From Streptomyces sp. NBC_01237 (GTDB lineage Bacteria > Actinomycetota > Actinomycetes > Streptomycetales > Streptomycetaceae): a DNA stretch of 64,000 bases. The stretch lies in assembly GCF_035917275.1 (NCBI RefSeq), contig NZ_CP108509.1, positions 186,001-250,000 on the forward strand. Reading direction: 5' to 3'. This document shows positions 8,795 through 17,063 of this stretch, piece after piece (within the stretch, counting starts at the first letter, position 1; every line of letters begins with the position of its first letter). The notes beneath the pieces were generated by a model, which did not search any database, was not told the origin of the DNA, and worked only from the letters and a program-made list of their open reading frames with translations. The position numbers and the translations under genes are program-made.

Positions 8795-9504
8795 GACACG
8801 GCCTCCACAACGGCGGACTGGTACAGGGCGTCGACGTTCTGGCCGGGTGTCCCGTCCAGGATCACCCTGCCGTCTCGCAGACCGACCACGCGGTCGGCGT
8901 GGCGCGCGGCGAGCGAGGGCTGGTGCAGGACGGCGAGGACGGCCAGGCCCGCGTCATGGGCGAGTTCGGCCAGCAGCGCGAGTACCTGCTCGGACGCGGC
9001 CGGGTCCAGTGCGGACACCGGTTCGTCGGCCAGCAGGACGCGGGGGCGCTGGCACAGGGCACGGGCCAGGGCGACGCGCTGCTGCTGGCCACCGGAGAGG
9101 CGGCCCGCGCGTTCGTGCGCACGGTCGGCGAGACCCACCCGGTCCAGGCAGGCCATCGCCTCCTCCCGCAGCGCGCGCGGGAACAGGGCGGGAACCAGCG
9201 AGTGCCGCAGCCGAAGCCGGCCGAGGGCGCCGGCACACACGTTCTCCAGGACGCTGCGCCGGCGCACGAGGTGGATGTGCTGGAAGACCACGGCGATGTC
9301 CAGCGCTCCGCACGTCCTGCCGTCGATGTGTACGCTGCCCGCAGCCATCGGCTCCAGCCCGGCGGCCGCTCGCAGCAGCGTCGACTTGCCGGAGCCGTTG
9401 GCCCCGAGCACGGCGAGCAGTTCACCGCGGGCGACGTCCACGTCCACCCCGTGCAGCACCTGCCGGTCGCCGTACCGCACGGTGATCCCGGACAGTGCGA
9501 GCAT
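8791..9504 (-). CDS. phnC: Phosphonate-type ABC transporter ATP-binding protein
   Basis: I chose ATG 9504, which overlaps the stop of the binding-protein gene, giving 237 residues. A longer frame upstream is only a shadow of phnD. Visible motifs are Walker A (GANGSGKST), a Q-loop (VFQHIHLV), the ABC signature (LSGGQQQRVALARAL) and Walker B (RVLLADEPVSALD). It energises the importer together with PhnE and PhnD. Its C-terminus overlaps the start of phnE, a tight translational coupling that supports a single complex. Confidence 0.92.
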   Translation of the reverse strand: MLALSGITVRYGDRQVLHGVDVDVARGELLAVLGANGSGKSTLLRAAAGLEPMAAGSVHIDGRTCGALDIAVVFQHIHLVRRRSVLENVCAGALGRLRLRHSLVPALFPRALREEAMACLDRVGLADRAHERAGRLSGGQQQRVALARALCQRPRVLLADEPVSALDPAASEQVLALLAELAHDAGLAVLAVLHQPSLAARHADRVVGLRDGRVILDGTPGQNVDALYQSAVVEAVS

Positions 9505-10412
9505 CAGACGTCCTTCTCGGTCAGGTGGAGGGTGGCGGCCAGGTCGAACAGCGGCTGATACGTGGACTTGTCGACGGCGATCAGTGGCGCCGGCGGGTCG
9601 ACGTCGAGGAGGGCGCCGATCTTGCCGACCTTGTCCGGCGGCAGCTTCAGCAGGGCGTCGGTGACGGCCTTCTTGAACTCGGCGTCCAGGTCGCCGCGGA
9701 CGGTGATCGGGTCGTTCGGGATCGGGTCGGAGCCCCATACCTTGCGGAACTCGGACGCGTCGAAGGTGCCCGAGGCGGTGGCGCTCGCCAACTGCTGGGA
9801 GTTGATCTCGGCGGCGTCGACCGTGCCCTTGGAGAGGGCGAGCAACGCCTCCGGGTGACCTCCCGCGTAGTTGACCTTGACGTCGTCCTTCTTCAGGCCG
9901 GCGTCGAGCATCGCCTTGCGCGGCAGGGCGTCACCCGATGTCGATCCGACGGATGCCAGCGCGAGGGAGTGCCCCTTGAGGCCGCCCACCGATGTGATGC
10001 CGGAGTCCTTCGGCACCCAGATGCCGGCGGTGTAGCTGGACACCTGGCCCTTGCCGTCGCCGAACGAGGCGATGGCCTCGGCATCTGCCCGTCCACTGGC
10101 GAAGACGTAGCCGAGGGGGCCGAACATGGCGATGTCGAGCTTGCCGTTCTCCATGGCGAGGACCTCGGCGGAGTAGTCCTCGGTGATGGTCAGCTCCACC
10201 TCGCAGTCCAGGCTCTCACCGAGGGCGTCGGCGAGGACCTCGGCGGCCGGAGTGAGCTTGGCGGGGTCCTCGAAGGGCTCCACACCGAAGCGGATCTTGC
10301 CGCCTGGGCAGGTGACGGACTCGGCCGCGTCAGAACTGCCGCCGCATGCGGTCAGGGACAGCGCGGCGACGACGGCGAGCGAGGTGGCAAGGGTAAATGC
10401 GCGGACGGGCAC
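9504..10412 (-). CDS. phnD: Phosphonate-type ABC transporter substrate-binding lipoprotein
   Basis: The start is GTG 10412, six bases after a GGAG ribosome site; the upstream TTG gives a longer, less likely start. The roughly 302-residue product has a lipoprotein signal (LAVVAALSLTAC), so it should be membrane-anchored outside the cell. The mature part follows the PhnD/PtxB fold: IRFGVEPFEDPAKLTPAAEVLADALGE near the N-terminus, MENGKLDIAMFGPLGYVFA, and a later ALLALSKGTVDAAEINSQQL. It should bind a phosphonate, phosphite or small phosphate ester. It leads the phnDCE operon, and a putative GntR operator lies about 120 bases upstream. Confidence 0.9.
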   Translation of the reverse strand: MPVRAFTLATSLAVVAALSLTACGGSSDAAESVTCPGGKIRFGVEPFEDPAKLTPAAEVLADALGESLDCEVELTITEDYSAEVLAMENGKLDIAMFGPLGYVFASGRADAEAIASFGDGKGQVSSYTAGIWVPKDSGITSVGGLKGHSLALASVGSTSGDALPRKAMLDAGLKKDDVKVNYAGGHPEALLALSKGTVDAAEINSQQLASATASGTFDASEFRKVWGSDPIPNDPITVRGDLDAEFKKAVTDALLKLPPDKVGKIGALLDVDPPAPLIAVDKSTYQPLFDLAATLHLTEKDV

Positions 10413-10529
10413 GGTGAACTCCGGGTTCGAGGGCAGCAAGGGGGAAGGACGCCATATGTACGGGGTGGGGGGAGTCGCTCGCCGGGGCGGCTGTGGCCAA
10501 CGTGTCAGGCACAGCCACCCCGGTCAACA

Positions 10530-10543
10530 CTTGTATCGACAGG
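10530..10543. promoter_or_regulatory. Putative GntR operator upstream of phnD
   Basis: The bases read CTTGTATCGACAGG, a near-perfect inverted repeat (CTTGT...ACAGG). It shares the core TGTATCGACA with the site before the phosphatase gene and TGTATAGACA with the site before the dehydrogenase gene. Its position upstream of phnD and the HutC-type GntR gene nearby suggest an operator. The assignment is an inference from the repeated motif. Confidence 0.55.
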
Positions 10544-10619
10544 TTGCCAACTGTTCATCTGTGAGTCGGCAGTGGGTTGTCCGGCCTACCGGAGAGCGCG
10601 GGGAGACCGGGGACGGGGG

Positions 10620-12794
10620 TCAGTGGTGGCTGCGTCCGCGACCGTCGTCGGCGTGCTTCCCGCCCCCGCCGTGGTGGGGACGGGCAGGACGCCTCGGGTA
10701 GGAGGTGTGGCCGAGCTCGGCCGCGGTACGGGTCACTTCGAAGAGACGCTCGCCTTCGCGGTTGATCCAGGTCGCCGTGAGGGTCGGCATGTCGAGCGTC
10801 GTGTCGGCGACCAGCTTGAGGAAGACATGCGGTTCGACAGCGCTGTGCACCAGGTAGGGGCTGGGCACGTTGAGGCTGGGGATGGTGCTGTCATGCAGGG
10901 GGCTGACGATGAACTGCCACAGGTCGTAGCCGACACGGGGGCCGTAGCTCAGGGCACGGGAGACGTGGATGTCCCCGCCGACCAGGAAGCAGCCCGGGAT
11001 CTCCTCCGCGGCGATGAAGTCGTAGATCGCGTCCCGCTCGTAGGAGTAGGTGGCCCAGTCGTCCTTCTCCGCGTTCTGCTTGTCGTCCCAGATCATGCCG
11101 GTGGCGATGGCCTTGAAGGGCGCCGTGCTCCTGCGCAGCTGCTTGCGGAACCAGTCCCACTGCACCGTCCCCAGGCAGGTCACCTGGCTGCTGTCGGCCC
11201 AGCTCGGTGCGGTACGGCTGAACCAGCGCGGGTCCAGCAGGAAGACCTCGACGGGGCCCCGGCGGAAAGATGTATAGACACCCTCTCCGTCCGTCCGCTG
11301 CCGCAGGATCTTCCCGTCCGCCGTCTGCCCGAAGGTGGGGTTGGCACGGTAGTTGACGAAGGCGGTGCGGTTCTGGCGTTTGCTCTTGTAGTCGCCGTGG
11401 AAGTCGTTGCCGCCGAAGTCGTGGTCGTCCCAGGTGGCCCAGACCGGCATGGACGAGACCAGCCGGGAGATCTCCGGCTGAACCAGGAACGTACGGTGTT
11501 TCCGGCGCGCCACTTCGAGGTCCGAGCTGTCGACGTACGGAGTGTCGCCGAGCATGACGAAGCTGTCGCAGCCCTCGTCCATGATCGCCGTCCATACGTG
11601 GTCGGGGACCGACGGGCCGCACGAACCCATCCCCATGGTGACCACGGACGGCCTGTCCGGGTCGGGCGAGGTGGTGAACGATCCCGTCATCGGAGCGAAG
11701 CCGGCCGCCTCCTTCACCGGAGTGAGAGCGAACTCGTACGCCGTGTCGGGTGCCAGACCCCGCAGTTGGGCGATCAGTGTGTTGTCGTTGCCGGGGTCGA
11801 CAGCGGTGGTGACGGTGCGCCAGTTCCGGTGCCCCTTGCGGCCCAGCTCCCGGTAGGCGCAGTTCCAGCGGGAGTAGAGCGAGGGGTCGAGGCCGGGGCG
11901 GGCCCAGATCCGGGCGTTACCGGGTTCGGTGTGGCCGACCATCGGTCCGACCGGCTGCTCGGGCGGCATCGGTGTCGGCACCACGGCGGGTGCCGTGCCG
12001 CTGCGCACAGAGGCGACGTAACCCGCCAGCGCGGTGAAGAACGCCTCGCTGTCCGCCACCGCCTGGGCCGGCTGCACCACCGCCCCAGCACTGTTGCGGA
12101 TCTTGTCCACGGTCAGGCTGGTGACGAGGAACCGACCGGCCCCGAACTGGCCCTCCAGCAGCGCGGGAGGGAACCCGGAGGCGGAGCAGGCCATCAGCAC
12201 CCGCATCGAACTCCACCGCTGAACCGTCTCGTAGCTCACCCGGGGACTGGCGTTCCGGCCGGTGAAGAGTCTGCCGTTGCTGACACGAAGTCCCTTCACG
12301 AGCGGGTGGCCCACGTCGACCGGGTGGATGGTGTCGAAGTCCGCGTCGCTGCGCACGGCGGACACGCCACTGGGCAGATAGGCAACCGCGGCGCCGTACT
12401 GGTCGGACTGCGCCAGGTCCAGCACGACCCGGCGGTCGGCGACGAACCGGCGCAGGGAGTCGGCCTGGTCGGCGACGTAGTCGAGGTAGCCATCGCTGTT
12501 GTTCGTGAAGGTACCGAAGGCGATCAGGTCGACCTGCCGCGGCTGTTCGTCGGCCGGCAGCGTCAGGTCGAGCGGCACGACCTCGAAGCCTGCCTTCCGC
12601 AGCAGTTCGGCCAGCCCCAGGGCCTTCGTCCAGGAGTCCTCGTACTCCAGGACGGCGGCGCGCAGCGGGGCGGGATCGTCCGCGGCACGCGGCGTGCCAC
12701 CGGCGGCGAACGCCGGAGTGGCGGCACCGGCCGTGAGAGCGGCGGCGACACCGCCCGTCAGTATCTTCCGTCTGTCCAGACCGTTGTCCGGCAT
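10620..12794 (-). CDS. phoD: Tat-exported PhoD-like alkaline phosphatase with an extra N-terminal domain
   Basis: The protein is 724 residues and the ATG follows an AAGGAGA ribosome site. It opens with a Tat-type signal (DRRKILTGGVAAALTAGAATPAFA). Residues about 40-250 form an extra domain resembling class I glutamine-amidotransferase-like/ThuA folds (VLEYEDSWTKALGLAELLRKAGFEVVPLDL). From about residue 265 it is PhoD-like: an N-terminal beta domain (GHTEPGNARIWARP) and then the metallophosphatase core (GMGSCG, MLGDTPYVDSSD, WATWDDHDFGGND, VGGDIHVS). It should release phosphate from phosphodiesters or monoesters outside the cell. The tail is His/Gly-rich. It stands alone on the minus strand behind its own operator-like site. 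Confidence 0.85.
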   Translation of the reverse strand: MPDNGLDRRKILTGGVAAALTAGAATPAFAAGGTPRAADDPAPLRAAVLEYEDSWTKALGLAELLRKAGFEVVPLDLTLPADEQPRQVDLIAFGTFTNNSDGYLDYVADQADSLRRFVADRRVVLDLAQSDQYGAAVAYLPSGVSAVRSDADFDTIHPVDVGHPLVKGLRVSNGRLFTGRNASPRVSYETVQRWSSMRVLMACSASGFPPALLEGQFGAGRFLVTSLTVDKIRNSAGAVVQPAQAVADSEAFFTALAGYVASVRSGTAPAVVPTPMPPEQPVGPMVGHTEPGNARIWARPGLDPSLYSRWNCAYRELGRKGHRNWRTVTTAVDPGNDNTLIAQLRGLAPDTAYEFALTPVKEAAGFAPMTGSFTTSPDPDRPSVVTMGMGSCGPSVPDHVWTAIMDEGCDSFVMLGDTPYVDSSDLEVARRKHRTFLVQPEISRLVSSMPVWATWDDHDFGGNDFHGDYKSKRQNRTAFVNYRANPTFGQTADGKILRQRTDGEGVYTSFRRGPVEVFLLDPRWFSRTAPSWADSSQVTCLGTVQWDWFRKQLRRSTAPFKAIATGMIWDDKQNAEKDDWATYSYERDAIYDFIAAEEIPGCFLVGGDIHVSRALSYGPRVGYDLWQFIVSPLHDSTIPSLNVPSPYLVHSAVEPHVFLKLVADTTLDMPTLTATWINREGERLFEVTRTAAELGHTSYPRRPARPHHGGGGKHADDGRGRSHH

Positions 12795-12814
12795 CTCTGT
12801 CTCCTTCGGAACGT

Positions 12815-12849
12815 GGTCTCCGTATCCGCCTCAGGCGGATACGGAGACC
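12815..12849. promoter_or_regulatory. Perfect 16-bp hairpin in the phoD leader
   Basis: Two perfect 16-base arms (12815-12830 and 12834-12849) flank a three-base TCA spacer. The element lies between the operator-like site at 12918 and the phoD start at 12794, with the phoD ribosome site directly after it. It may be a leader hairpin acting on phoD or a terminator for the dehydrogenase gene that ends at 13029. No T-run follows in the transcribed direction. Confidence 0.6.
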
Positions 12850-12917
12850 GGGGGGTGGGCGCCCGTCTCGGGGCCTGTGCCGCAGACGCTGGCAGAGCGA
12901 GCGACAGGCGACAATAG

Positions 12918-12931
12918 CTTGTATCGACAAG
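12918..12931. promoter_or_regulatory. Putative GntR operator upstream of phoD
   Basis: The sequence CTTGTATCGACAAG has perfect five-base arms (CTTGT/ACAAG) around ATCG. It lies 124 bases before the phoD start and repeats the core found upstream of phnD. It is the most symmetrical copy of the set. Confidence 0.6.
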
Positions 12932-13028
12932 TCATTCGGAGTTCACGCAGACCGTCGACGCGCTGCGCGATGTTCACCCGCGCCGGCATCATGTGCTCCT
13001 GCCCGGGGTCCGCAGGGCCCGGGCAGGT

Positions 13029-14108
13029 TCAGCCCAGTCCCGGCAGAACGGCCTGGCGTGGGGCATCCGCTCCCTGGGCAGCCCGTACGGCCGTGCCGAG
13101 ATCTCTCAGGGAATGGGCCCCTTCCACCAGTTCGGCGAAGGGGTGGGCGGCGTGGCGGGCGGCAAGGAACGCGACGGCCGTATGGAGGTCGGCGGGCCGG
13201 TAGTTGTGCACCCCGGTGACGGTGCGCAGGCCCCGCACCAGCCACTCGGGGTCGACGGGGACGGCGTCCGACGGGGAGACCGAGCCGGCCAGCACGGCGG
13301 TCCCTCCGATGTCGAGGGCGGACAGGCACGCCCGGACCGCTTCCGTGCGGCCCGACAGTTCCAGGGTGATGTCGGCCGGGCCCGACGGTTCACTCACGTC
13401 CAGCACTCGGGCGGCCCCGAACTGTCCGGCGCGCGCCCGCCGGGCCGGTGACGGATCGACGGCGGTCACGCGGGCGCCCTTCAGGGCCGCCATCGCCACC
13501 GCTGTCAGGCCGAGCATGCCCGCGCCGGTGACCAGCACCTCGCGCCCCTCCAGGGGGCCGGCGGCCGCGATGGCGGCGGCCACGGTGGCGGTCGCGCAGG
13601 ACGCCGGGGCGGCGACCGCGTCCGGCAACCCTTCGGGCACCGCGACGATGGCAGTCCCCGGCAGCAGTACGCAGTGAGTGGCGAACCCGCCCGTCAGGGG
13701 AGCCTGTTCGTCCAGCGACTCGTGCCCGTACTTGCGCAGGTCACGACACTTCTGCGGATGGTCGCGCAGACAGCGCGGGCAGGTCCCGCAGGAGGCGGTG
13801 ACCGACCACACCACCCGCATCCCCGGCACCACCGCAGTGCCGTCCACACACGACGGCGCCCCCGGCCCCACTGCCAGCACGGTGCCCACCTGTTCGTGCC
13901 CCAGCAGGGCCGGAACCGGGGACGGCCGCTTGCCGTTCACGGTGTGCAGGTCGCTGCCGCACACCGTGGCCAGGTCGATGCGCACCAGCACCTCGCCCTC
14001 GTCCGGCGACCCGGGGGTGGTGGTGGTCACCAGCGTGAACGGCCGGCCGACCCCGTCCCAGCGGGCGTAGCGGACGGCGAGAAGTCCGTCGGAGATGGTC
14101 CCAGGCAT
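13029..14108 (-). CDS. Zinc-type alcohol dehydrogenase, phosphonate-catabolism type
   Basis: The ATG at 14108 gives 359 residues of the medium-chain zinc dehydrogenase fold. Catalytic-zinc motifs are CGSDLHTV and GHEQVG. The structural-zinc Cys cluster is in SCGTCPRCLRDHPQKC, followed by RDLRKYGHE, and the cofactor loop is VTGAGMLGLTAVAMA. The RxLRKYGHE and LTGGFATH stretches recall the HpnZ-type dehydrogenase (TIGR03366) named for its association with phosphonate catabolism genes. Its place between a phosphatase gene, a GntR gene and phnDCE agrees with that. No C-P lyase or phosphonatase gene is visible, so its substrate is unproven. Confidence 0.8.
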   Translation of the reverse strand: MPGTISDGLLAVRYARWDGVGRPFTLVTTTTPGSPDEGEVLVRIDLATVCGSDLHTVNGKRPSPVPALLGHEQVGTVLAVGPGAPSCVDGTAVVPGMRVVWSVTASCGTCPRCLRDHPQKCRDLRKYGHESLDEQAPLTGGFATHCVLLPGTAIVAVPEGLPDAVAAPASCATATVAAAIAAAGPLEGREVLVTGAGMLGLTAVAMAALKGARVTAVDPSPARRARAGQFGAARVLDVSEPSGPADITLELSGRTEAVRACLSALDIGGTAVLAGSVSPSDAVPVDPEWLVRGLRTVTGVHNYRPADLHTAVAFLAARHAAHPFAELVEGAHSLRDLGTAVRAAQGADAPRQAVLPGLG

Positions 14109-14131
14109 CGCGTCACCCAATCGTCACGATC

Positions 14132-14165
14132 ACTTGTCAGTGAATAGACCACCTGTATAGACATC
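14132..14165. promoter_or_regulatory. Putative GntR operator region between dehydrogenase and gntR
   Basis: This stretch holds TGAATAGACCA and, ten bases on, CCTGTATAGACATC. The second shares TGTATMGACA with the sites before phnD and phoD. It lies 25-60 bases before the dehydrogenase start and in the divergent region with gntR, so it could control both genes. Confidence 0.55.
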
Positions 14166-14408
14166 TTTTCGAAGCCGGGGCAAAACTCTGGATGAACAGT
14201 GGATGCAGAGGCTGTTCGCCGGCCGGCTCCCGCCTGGTCGTACCCAAGGTCCGGGGCCGGCCCCACGGCCGGTCGAACCACGCGTGACAGACGGGCAGTC
14301 CAGTGCGAATCACCCGGAATTTCCCGAGGCGACAGAGGCGGGGAGGACCCGTACGGCAGGCCGGCCCGGGACCGAAGGAACGGGGGCGAGACCTGTAGGG
14401 TCAAGTTC

Positions 14409-15137
14409 ATGGCCACCCCTCTGCACCGGACCATCGCAGCCGAACTCCGTCATCGGATTCGTTCCGGGAACCTCGCGGTCGGCGGGTCGCTGCCGTCCGA
14501 GTCCCAGCTCTGCGAAGAGTTCTCGGCGTCGCGGGGGCCTGTCCGGCAGGCCCTCGCGACCTTGCGTGACGAGGGGGTCATCGGTGGCGGGCAGGGCAAG
14601 CGGGCGGTGGTGCTGGACGATGTGCCCACCCAGCCGTTCGAGTCGTTCCTGTCCTTCACCCGCCGTGCGGAACTGACCGGCTACTCCCCCGGTCAGAAGC
14701 TGCAGGAGATCGCCCTGCGCCGCCCCGAACCGGAGATCGCCGCGGCTCTGCAGATCAATCCGGACGACCTCGCGGTCCAGCTCGTCAGACTGCGCCTGCT
14801 CGATGGGCGCCCCGCGATGCTGGAACGCATGACGTACGTCGAGTCTGTGGGCCGCCCATTGATCTCCGCGGACCTGGACGCCGGTTCCATCTACGCCCTG
14901 CTCACCGAGCAGGGCGTGGATCTGCACTCGGCCCGGCACACGTTCGACGCCGTACCCGCCAACACGCTGGACGCGAAGCTGCTGGATGTCTCCGAGGGCT
15001 TCCCGCTGCTGAGGGAGCGACGCCTGACGACGGATTCCCTGGGCACTCCTGTCGAATGGTCCGAGGACCGCTACCGTTCGGACACCGCCACGGTGACGGT
15101 CACCAATACCCGCAGTTCCCGCACCGCCATGCTCTGA
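14409..15137 (+). CDS. GntR-family regulator, HutC subfamily
   Basis: The ATG at 14409 gives 242 residues; upstream in-frame sequence is not protein-like. Residues 1-70 are the winged-helix domain (HRTIAAELRHRIRSGNLAVGGSLPSESQLCEEFSASRGPVRQALATLRDEGVI), followed by a UTRA ligand-binding domain to the end (PAMLERMTYV, YALLTEQGVDL, PLLRERRLTT, WSEDRYRSD). Such HutC/PhnF proteins usually repress transport or catabolism genes and release DNA on ligand binding. It is divergent from the dehydrogenase gene. I infer that it binds the repeated TGTATMGACA sites and controls the phn/phoD locus. Confidence 0.88.
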   Translation: MATPLHRTIAAELRHRIRSGNLAVGGSLPSESQLCEEFSASRGPVRQALATLRDEGVIGGGQGKRAVVLDDVPTQPFESFLSFTRRAELTGYSPGQKLQEIALRRPEPEIAAALQINPDDLAVQLVRLRLLDGRPAMLERMTYVESVGRPLISADLDAGSIYALLTEQGVDLHSARHTFDAVPANTLDAKLLDVSEGFPLLRERRLTTDSLGTPVEWSEDRYRSDTATVTVTNTRSSRTAML

Positions 15138-15540
15138 GCCTGTCCCGTCGTCCAAGCATGGGTCCAAGCCTGCCCTTCGTACGATCAGCGGCCCCGGGGG
15201 TTCTGGGCATGGCTGTGAGCCGGTCACCGTTCACGGCTCAGCCGGATCGCGACGGGAGCTTCGCCGGTGCGTGCCCGACCCTCCGGATCGCCCGGCACCT
15301 CCGCATGGCCGTCGCGCCCCACGGCCGGTCCGGGCGGTGGCAGACGCTGGTGCCGGTGAACCGGCCGTCCACGCCGACCCGCTACGGGCAGCTCAGCAAG
15401 GCGCAGAAGTACGCCCCGGGAACGCCCCTCTGCGTTGCCCCGGATCTCCGGAATGCCCGTCGCAGGAGCGGCGCACCCGGTACGCAGTCGCACTCGTAAC
15501 TCGGCGGTGAGGGCACGAAGATCCCATGGAGGTACGGGAT
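15138..15540. other. Intergenic region, nothing recognised
   Basis: About 400 bases without a supportable gene follow gntR. Long open frames exist on both strands, but their translations are Arg/Pro/Ala-rich and match no family I know. I saw no clear terminator, repeat or RNA. Confidence 0.35.
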
Positions 15541-15597
15541 TTGACCCTTCACGCTGCCTCCACACATACTGGGGACCAGTGCAATATCACATTGCAC
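15541..15597 (+). promoter_or_regulatory. Putative promoter with overlapping inverted repeat
   Basis: TTGACC at 15541 and CATACT at 15565, 18 bases apart, resemble a vegetative promoter. Just downstream, 15579-15597, a perfect seven-base inverted repeat (GTGCAAT, five-base spacer, ATTGCAC) sits where a repressor could block initiation. The next gene is the secreted protein starting at 15661. Confidence 0.5.
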
Positions 15598-15660
15598 CTG
15601 CATCCTGAGTGCATCAGTGATGCCAATGAACAACGCCTCCGAACAGAGAGAACTGCCCTC

Positions 15661-16104
15661 ATGTCTCGTATCGCTCTGCTCGCTGCCGCGGCCGTGGGCC
15701 TGGCCTTATCCGGCGCGGCCCCGGCCACCGCCGCGCATGCCCCCACCACCGCCACCGTGACGTGCGGTCCGTCAGCCCTCCGGGTGGGCTTGTCGACCAA
15801 GGTGTGTGCCGAAGTCACCGGCAACAGCGTGCAGTTGATCGGCCGGATAAGCCTGGCGGGTCCGCCCAGCCCGGGCTCCACGCTCCCGGTCAAGGACCTG
15901 ACCACGACCCTCACCGGCAACGCCGTCGGCGGCACCTCCCTCGGCCACCTGGTGCAGCCGGTCCGTTTCCAAGCCTCGACCACCCAGGTCCGTGGCGTCG
16001 GCGGCACCGTCCCCTGCGGCTCGACCGTCCACGCCGAGTTCACCTCATCCGCCCTCGGCCACCCCTCCAGCCCGGTGACCCTGGACGTTCCGGTCACCTG
16101 CTGA
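15661..16104 (+). CDS. Small secreted protein of unknown function
   Basis: The internal ATG at 15661 begins a clear signal peptide (MSRIALLAAAAVGLALSGAAPATAAHA), giving 147 residues. The longer upstream frame lacks such a feature. The mature part is Thr/Gly/Pro-rich with three Cys residues (VTCGPS, KVCAEV, VPCGST) and a fourth at the very end (DVPVTC), suggesting two extracytoplasmic disulfides. I recognise no enzyme motif. It has its own promoter with an operator-like palindrome, so it is probably regulated on its own. Confidence 0.7.
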   Translation: MSRIALLAAAAVGLALSGAAPATAAHAPTTATVTCGPSALRVGLSTKVCAEVTGNSVQLIGRISLAGPPSPGSTLPVKDLTTTLTGNAVGGTSLGHLVQPVRFQASTTQVRGVGGTVPCGSTVHAEFTSSALGHPSSPVTLDVPVTC

Positions 16105-16344
16105 CGAGCATCCGACGCCATGAGCGGGCTCCGCGGCCGGAACCGGACGCGGAGCCCGCCAGGGCGGGGAGCCGGTCTTGCGGGTCCGGCAATCCGACGG
16201 CACCCCGCCTGCCGGTGGTGATGAACTGACGGCCGATGTGGCGGACCGCTTCCCGCAACACCGCATCATGGGGGTCTCCGACCTGGTCCGGATCTGTGCA
16301 GGGGCTCATCGCCGTACTGCTACTGACCGGTCTCGCCGAGGTTC

Positions 16345-16389
16345 CGTATCCGGCCCTGCCGATGATCGTGTTCGGCAGGGCCGGATACG
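16345..16389. terminator. Strong 18-bp hairpin between convergent genes
   Basis: Perfect 18-base arms (16345-16362 and 16372-16389) enclose a nine-base loop and are followed on the plus strand by TTCTTC. It lies in the 600-base gap between the secreted-protein gene and the convergent rsb-like operon. It is probably a bidirectional terminator. No gene is supported in 16105-16709. Confidence 0.65.
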
Positions 16390-16709
16390 TTCTTCATGCC
16401 CGCGTCCACGGGGGCTGATGCCGCTGGTGCTCGGTCCTGACCGGCTGCGGGAGGCGACTGGCCTGCGCGTGTTCCTCCTGACGCCGGACGCCCCCTGACC
16501 TTCGCGATCAGTGCCGCGTGTCTGGGCCGTCCGAGGCCCCGCGAAAGGCAGTCGAGCCTGAGTGGGGCGGTGCGGCAAGCTGGTCGGTGGTGGTCGCAGC
16601 CTTCGGCATCGGGCCATCGTCGGCGGTGTACGCGCCTCCAGGCAACGCCCGAAGGGTTCCGGAGAGGGACACCACCGAATCCCTCGGCCGACTGCTGCTC
16701 AGGGCAGTA

Positions 16710-17063
16710 TCAGCCGGCGACGGAACCGCGGCCGGTAGCCGTCGCGGCGTCCGGGTGGATGGTGAAGACCTGGTCCAGACCGACGATTCGCAGGATTCGG
16801 GCGGTGTTGGCGGGGACCGCAGCCAGAGCTATGCCACCACCTTGTTCGATGGCCAGGCTTCTGGCCGCCAGCAGAGCGCTGATCCCGCTGGAGTCGCAGA
16901 AGTCCAGGCCGGCCAGATCCAGAACCAGTTGTTGCCCCGCCGCAACGGTGAGGCCCTCCACTGCCTTGCGCAGTCCGGGCGCCGTCGCATGGTCGAGATC
17001 ACCGGTGATCTCCAGTACGGGTCCGGTGTCGGCGTCACGGGTGATGATCGTCAGTGGGCTCAT
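16710..17063 (-). CDS. STAS-domain anti-sigma-factor antagonist (RsbV-like)
   Basis: The protein is 117 residues, one STAS domain. VLEITGDLDHATAPGLRKAVEGL forms the first strands and helix, and LVLDLAGLDFCDSSGISALLAA carries the conserved DSSG phospho-acceptor site (Ser58). In the RsbV/SpoIIAA family, the unphosphorylated form binds an anti-sigma kinase and frees a sigma factor. Its start overlaps the stop of the phosphatase gene by four bases, so it is very probably the direct substrate partner of that phosphatase. No RsbW-type kinase or sigma gene is nearby. Confidence 0.9.
   Translation of the reverse strand: MSPLTIITRDADTGPVLEITGDLDHATAPGLRKAVEGLTVAAGQQLVLDLAGLDFCDSSGISALLAARSLAIEQGGGIALAAVPANTARILRIVGLDQVFTIHPDAATATGRGSVAG

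Noticed and set aside
9495..12917. A very long plus-strand open frame (1140 codons) opposite phnD and phoD
   Set aside because: Its translation is Gly/Val/Arg/Asp-rich with no domain, and the opposite strand encodes complete, motif-bearing proteins. It is a GC-bias antisense shadow.
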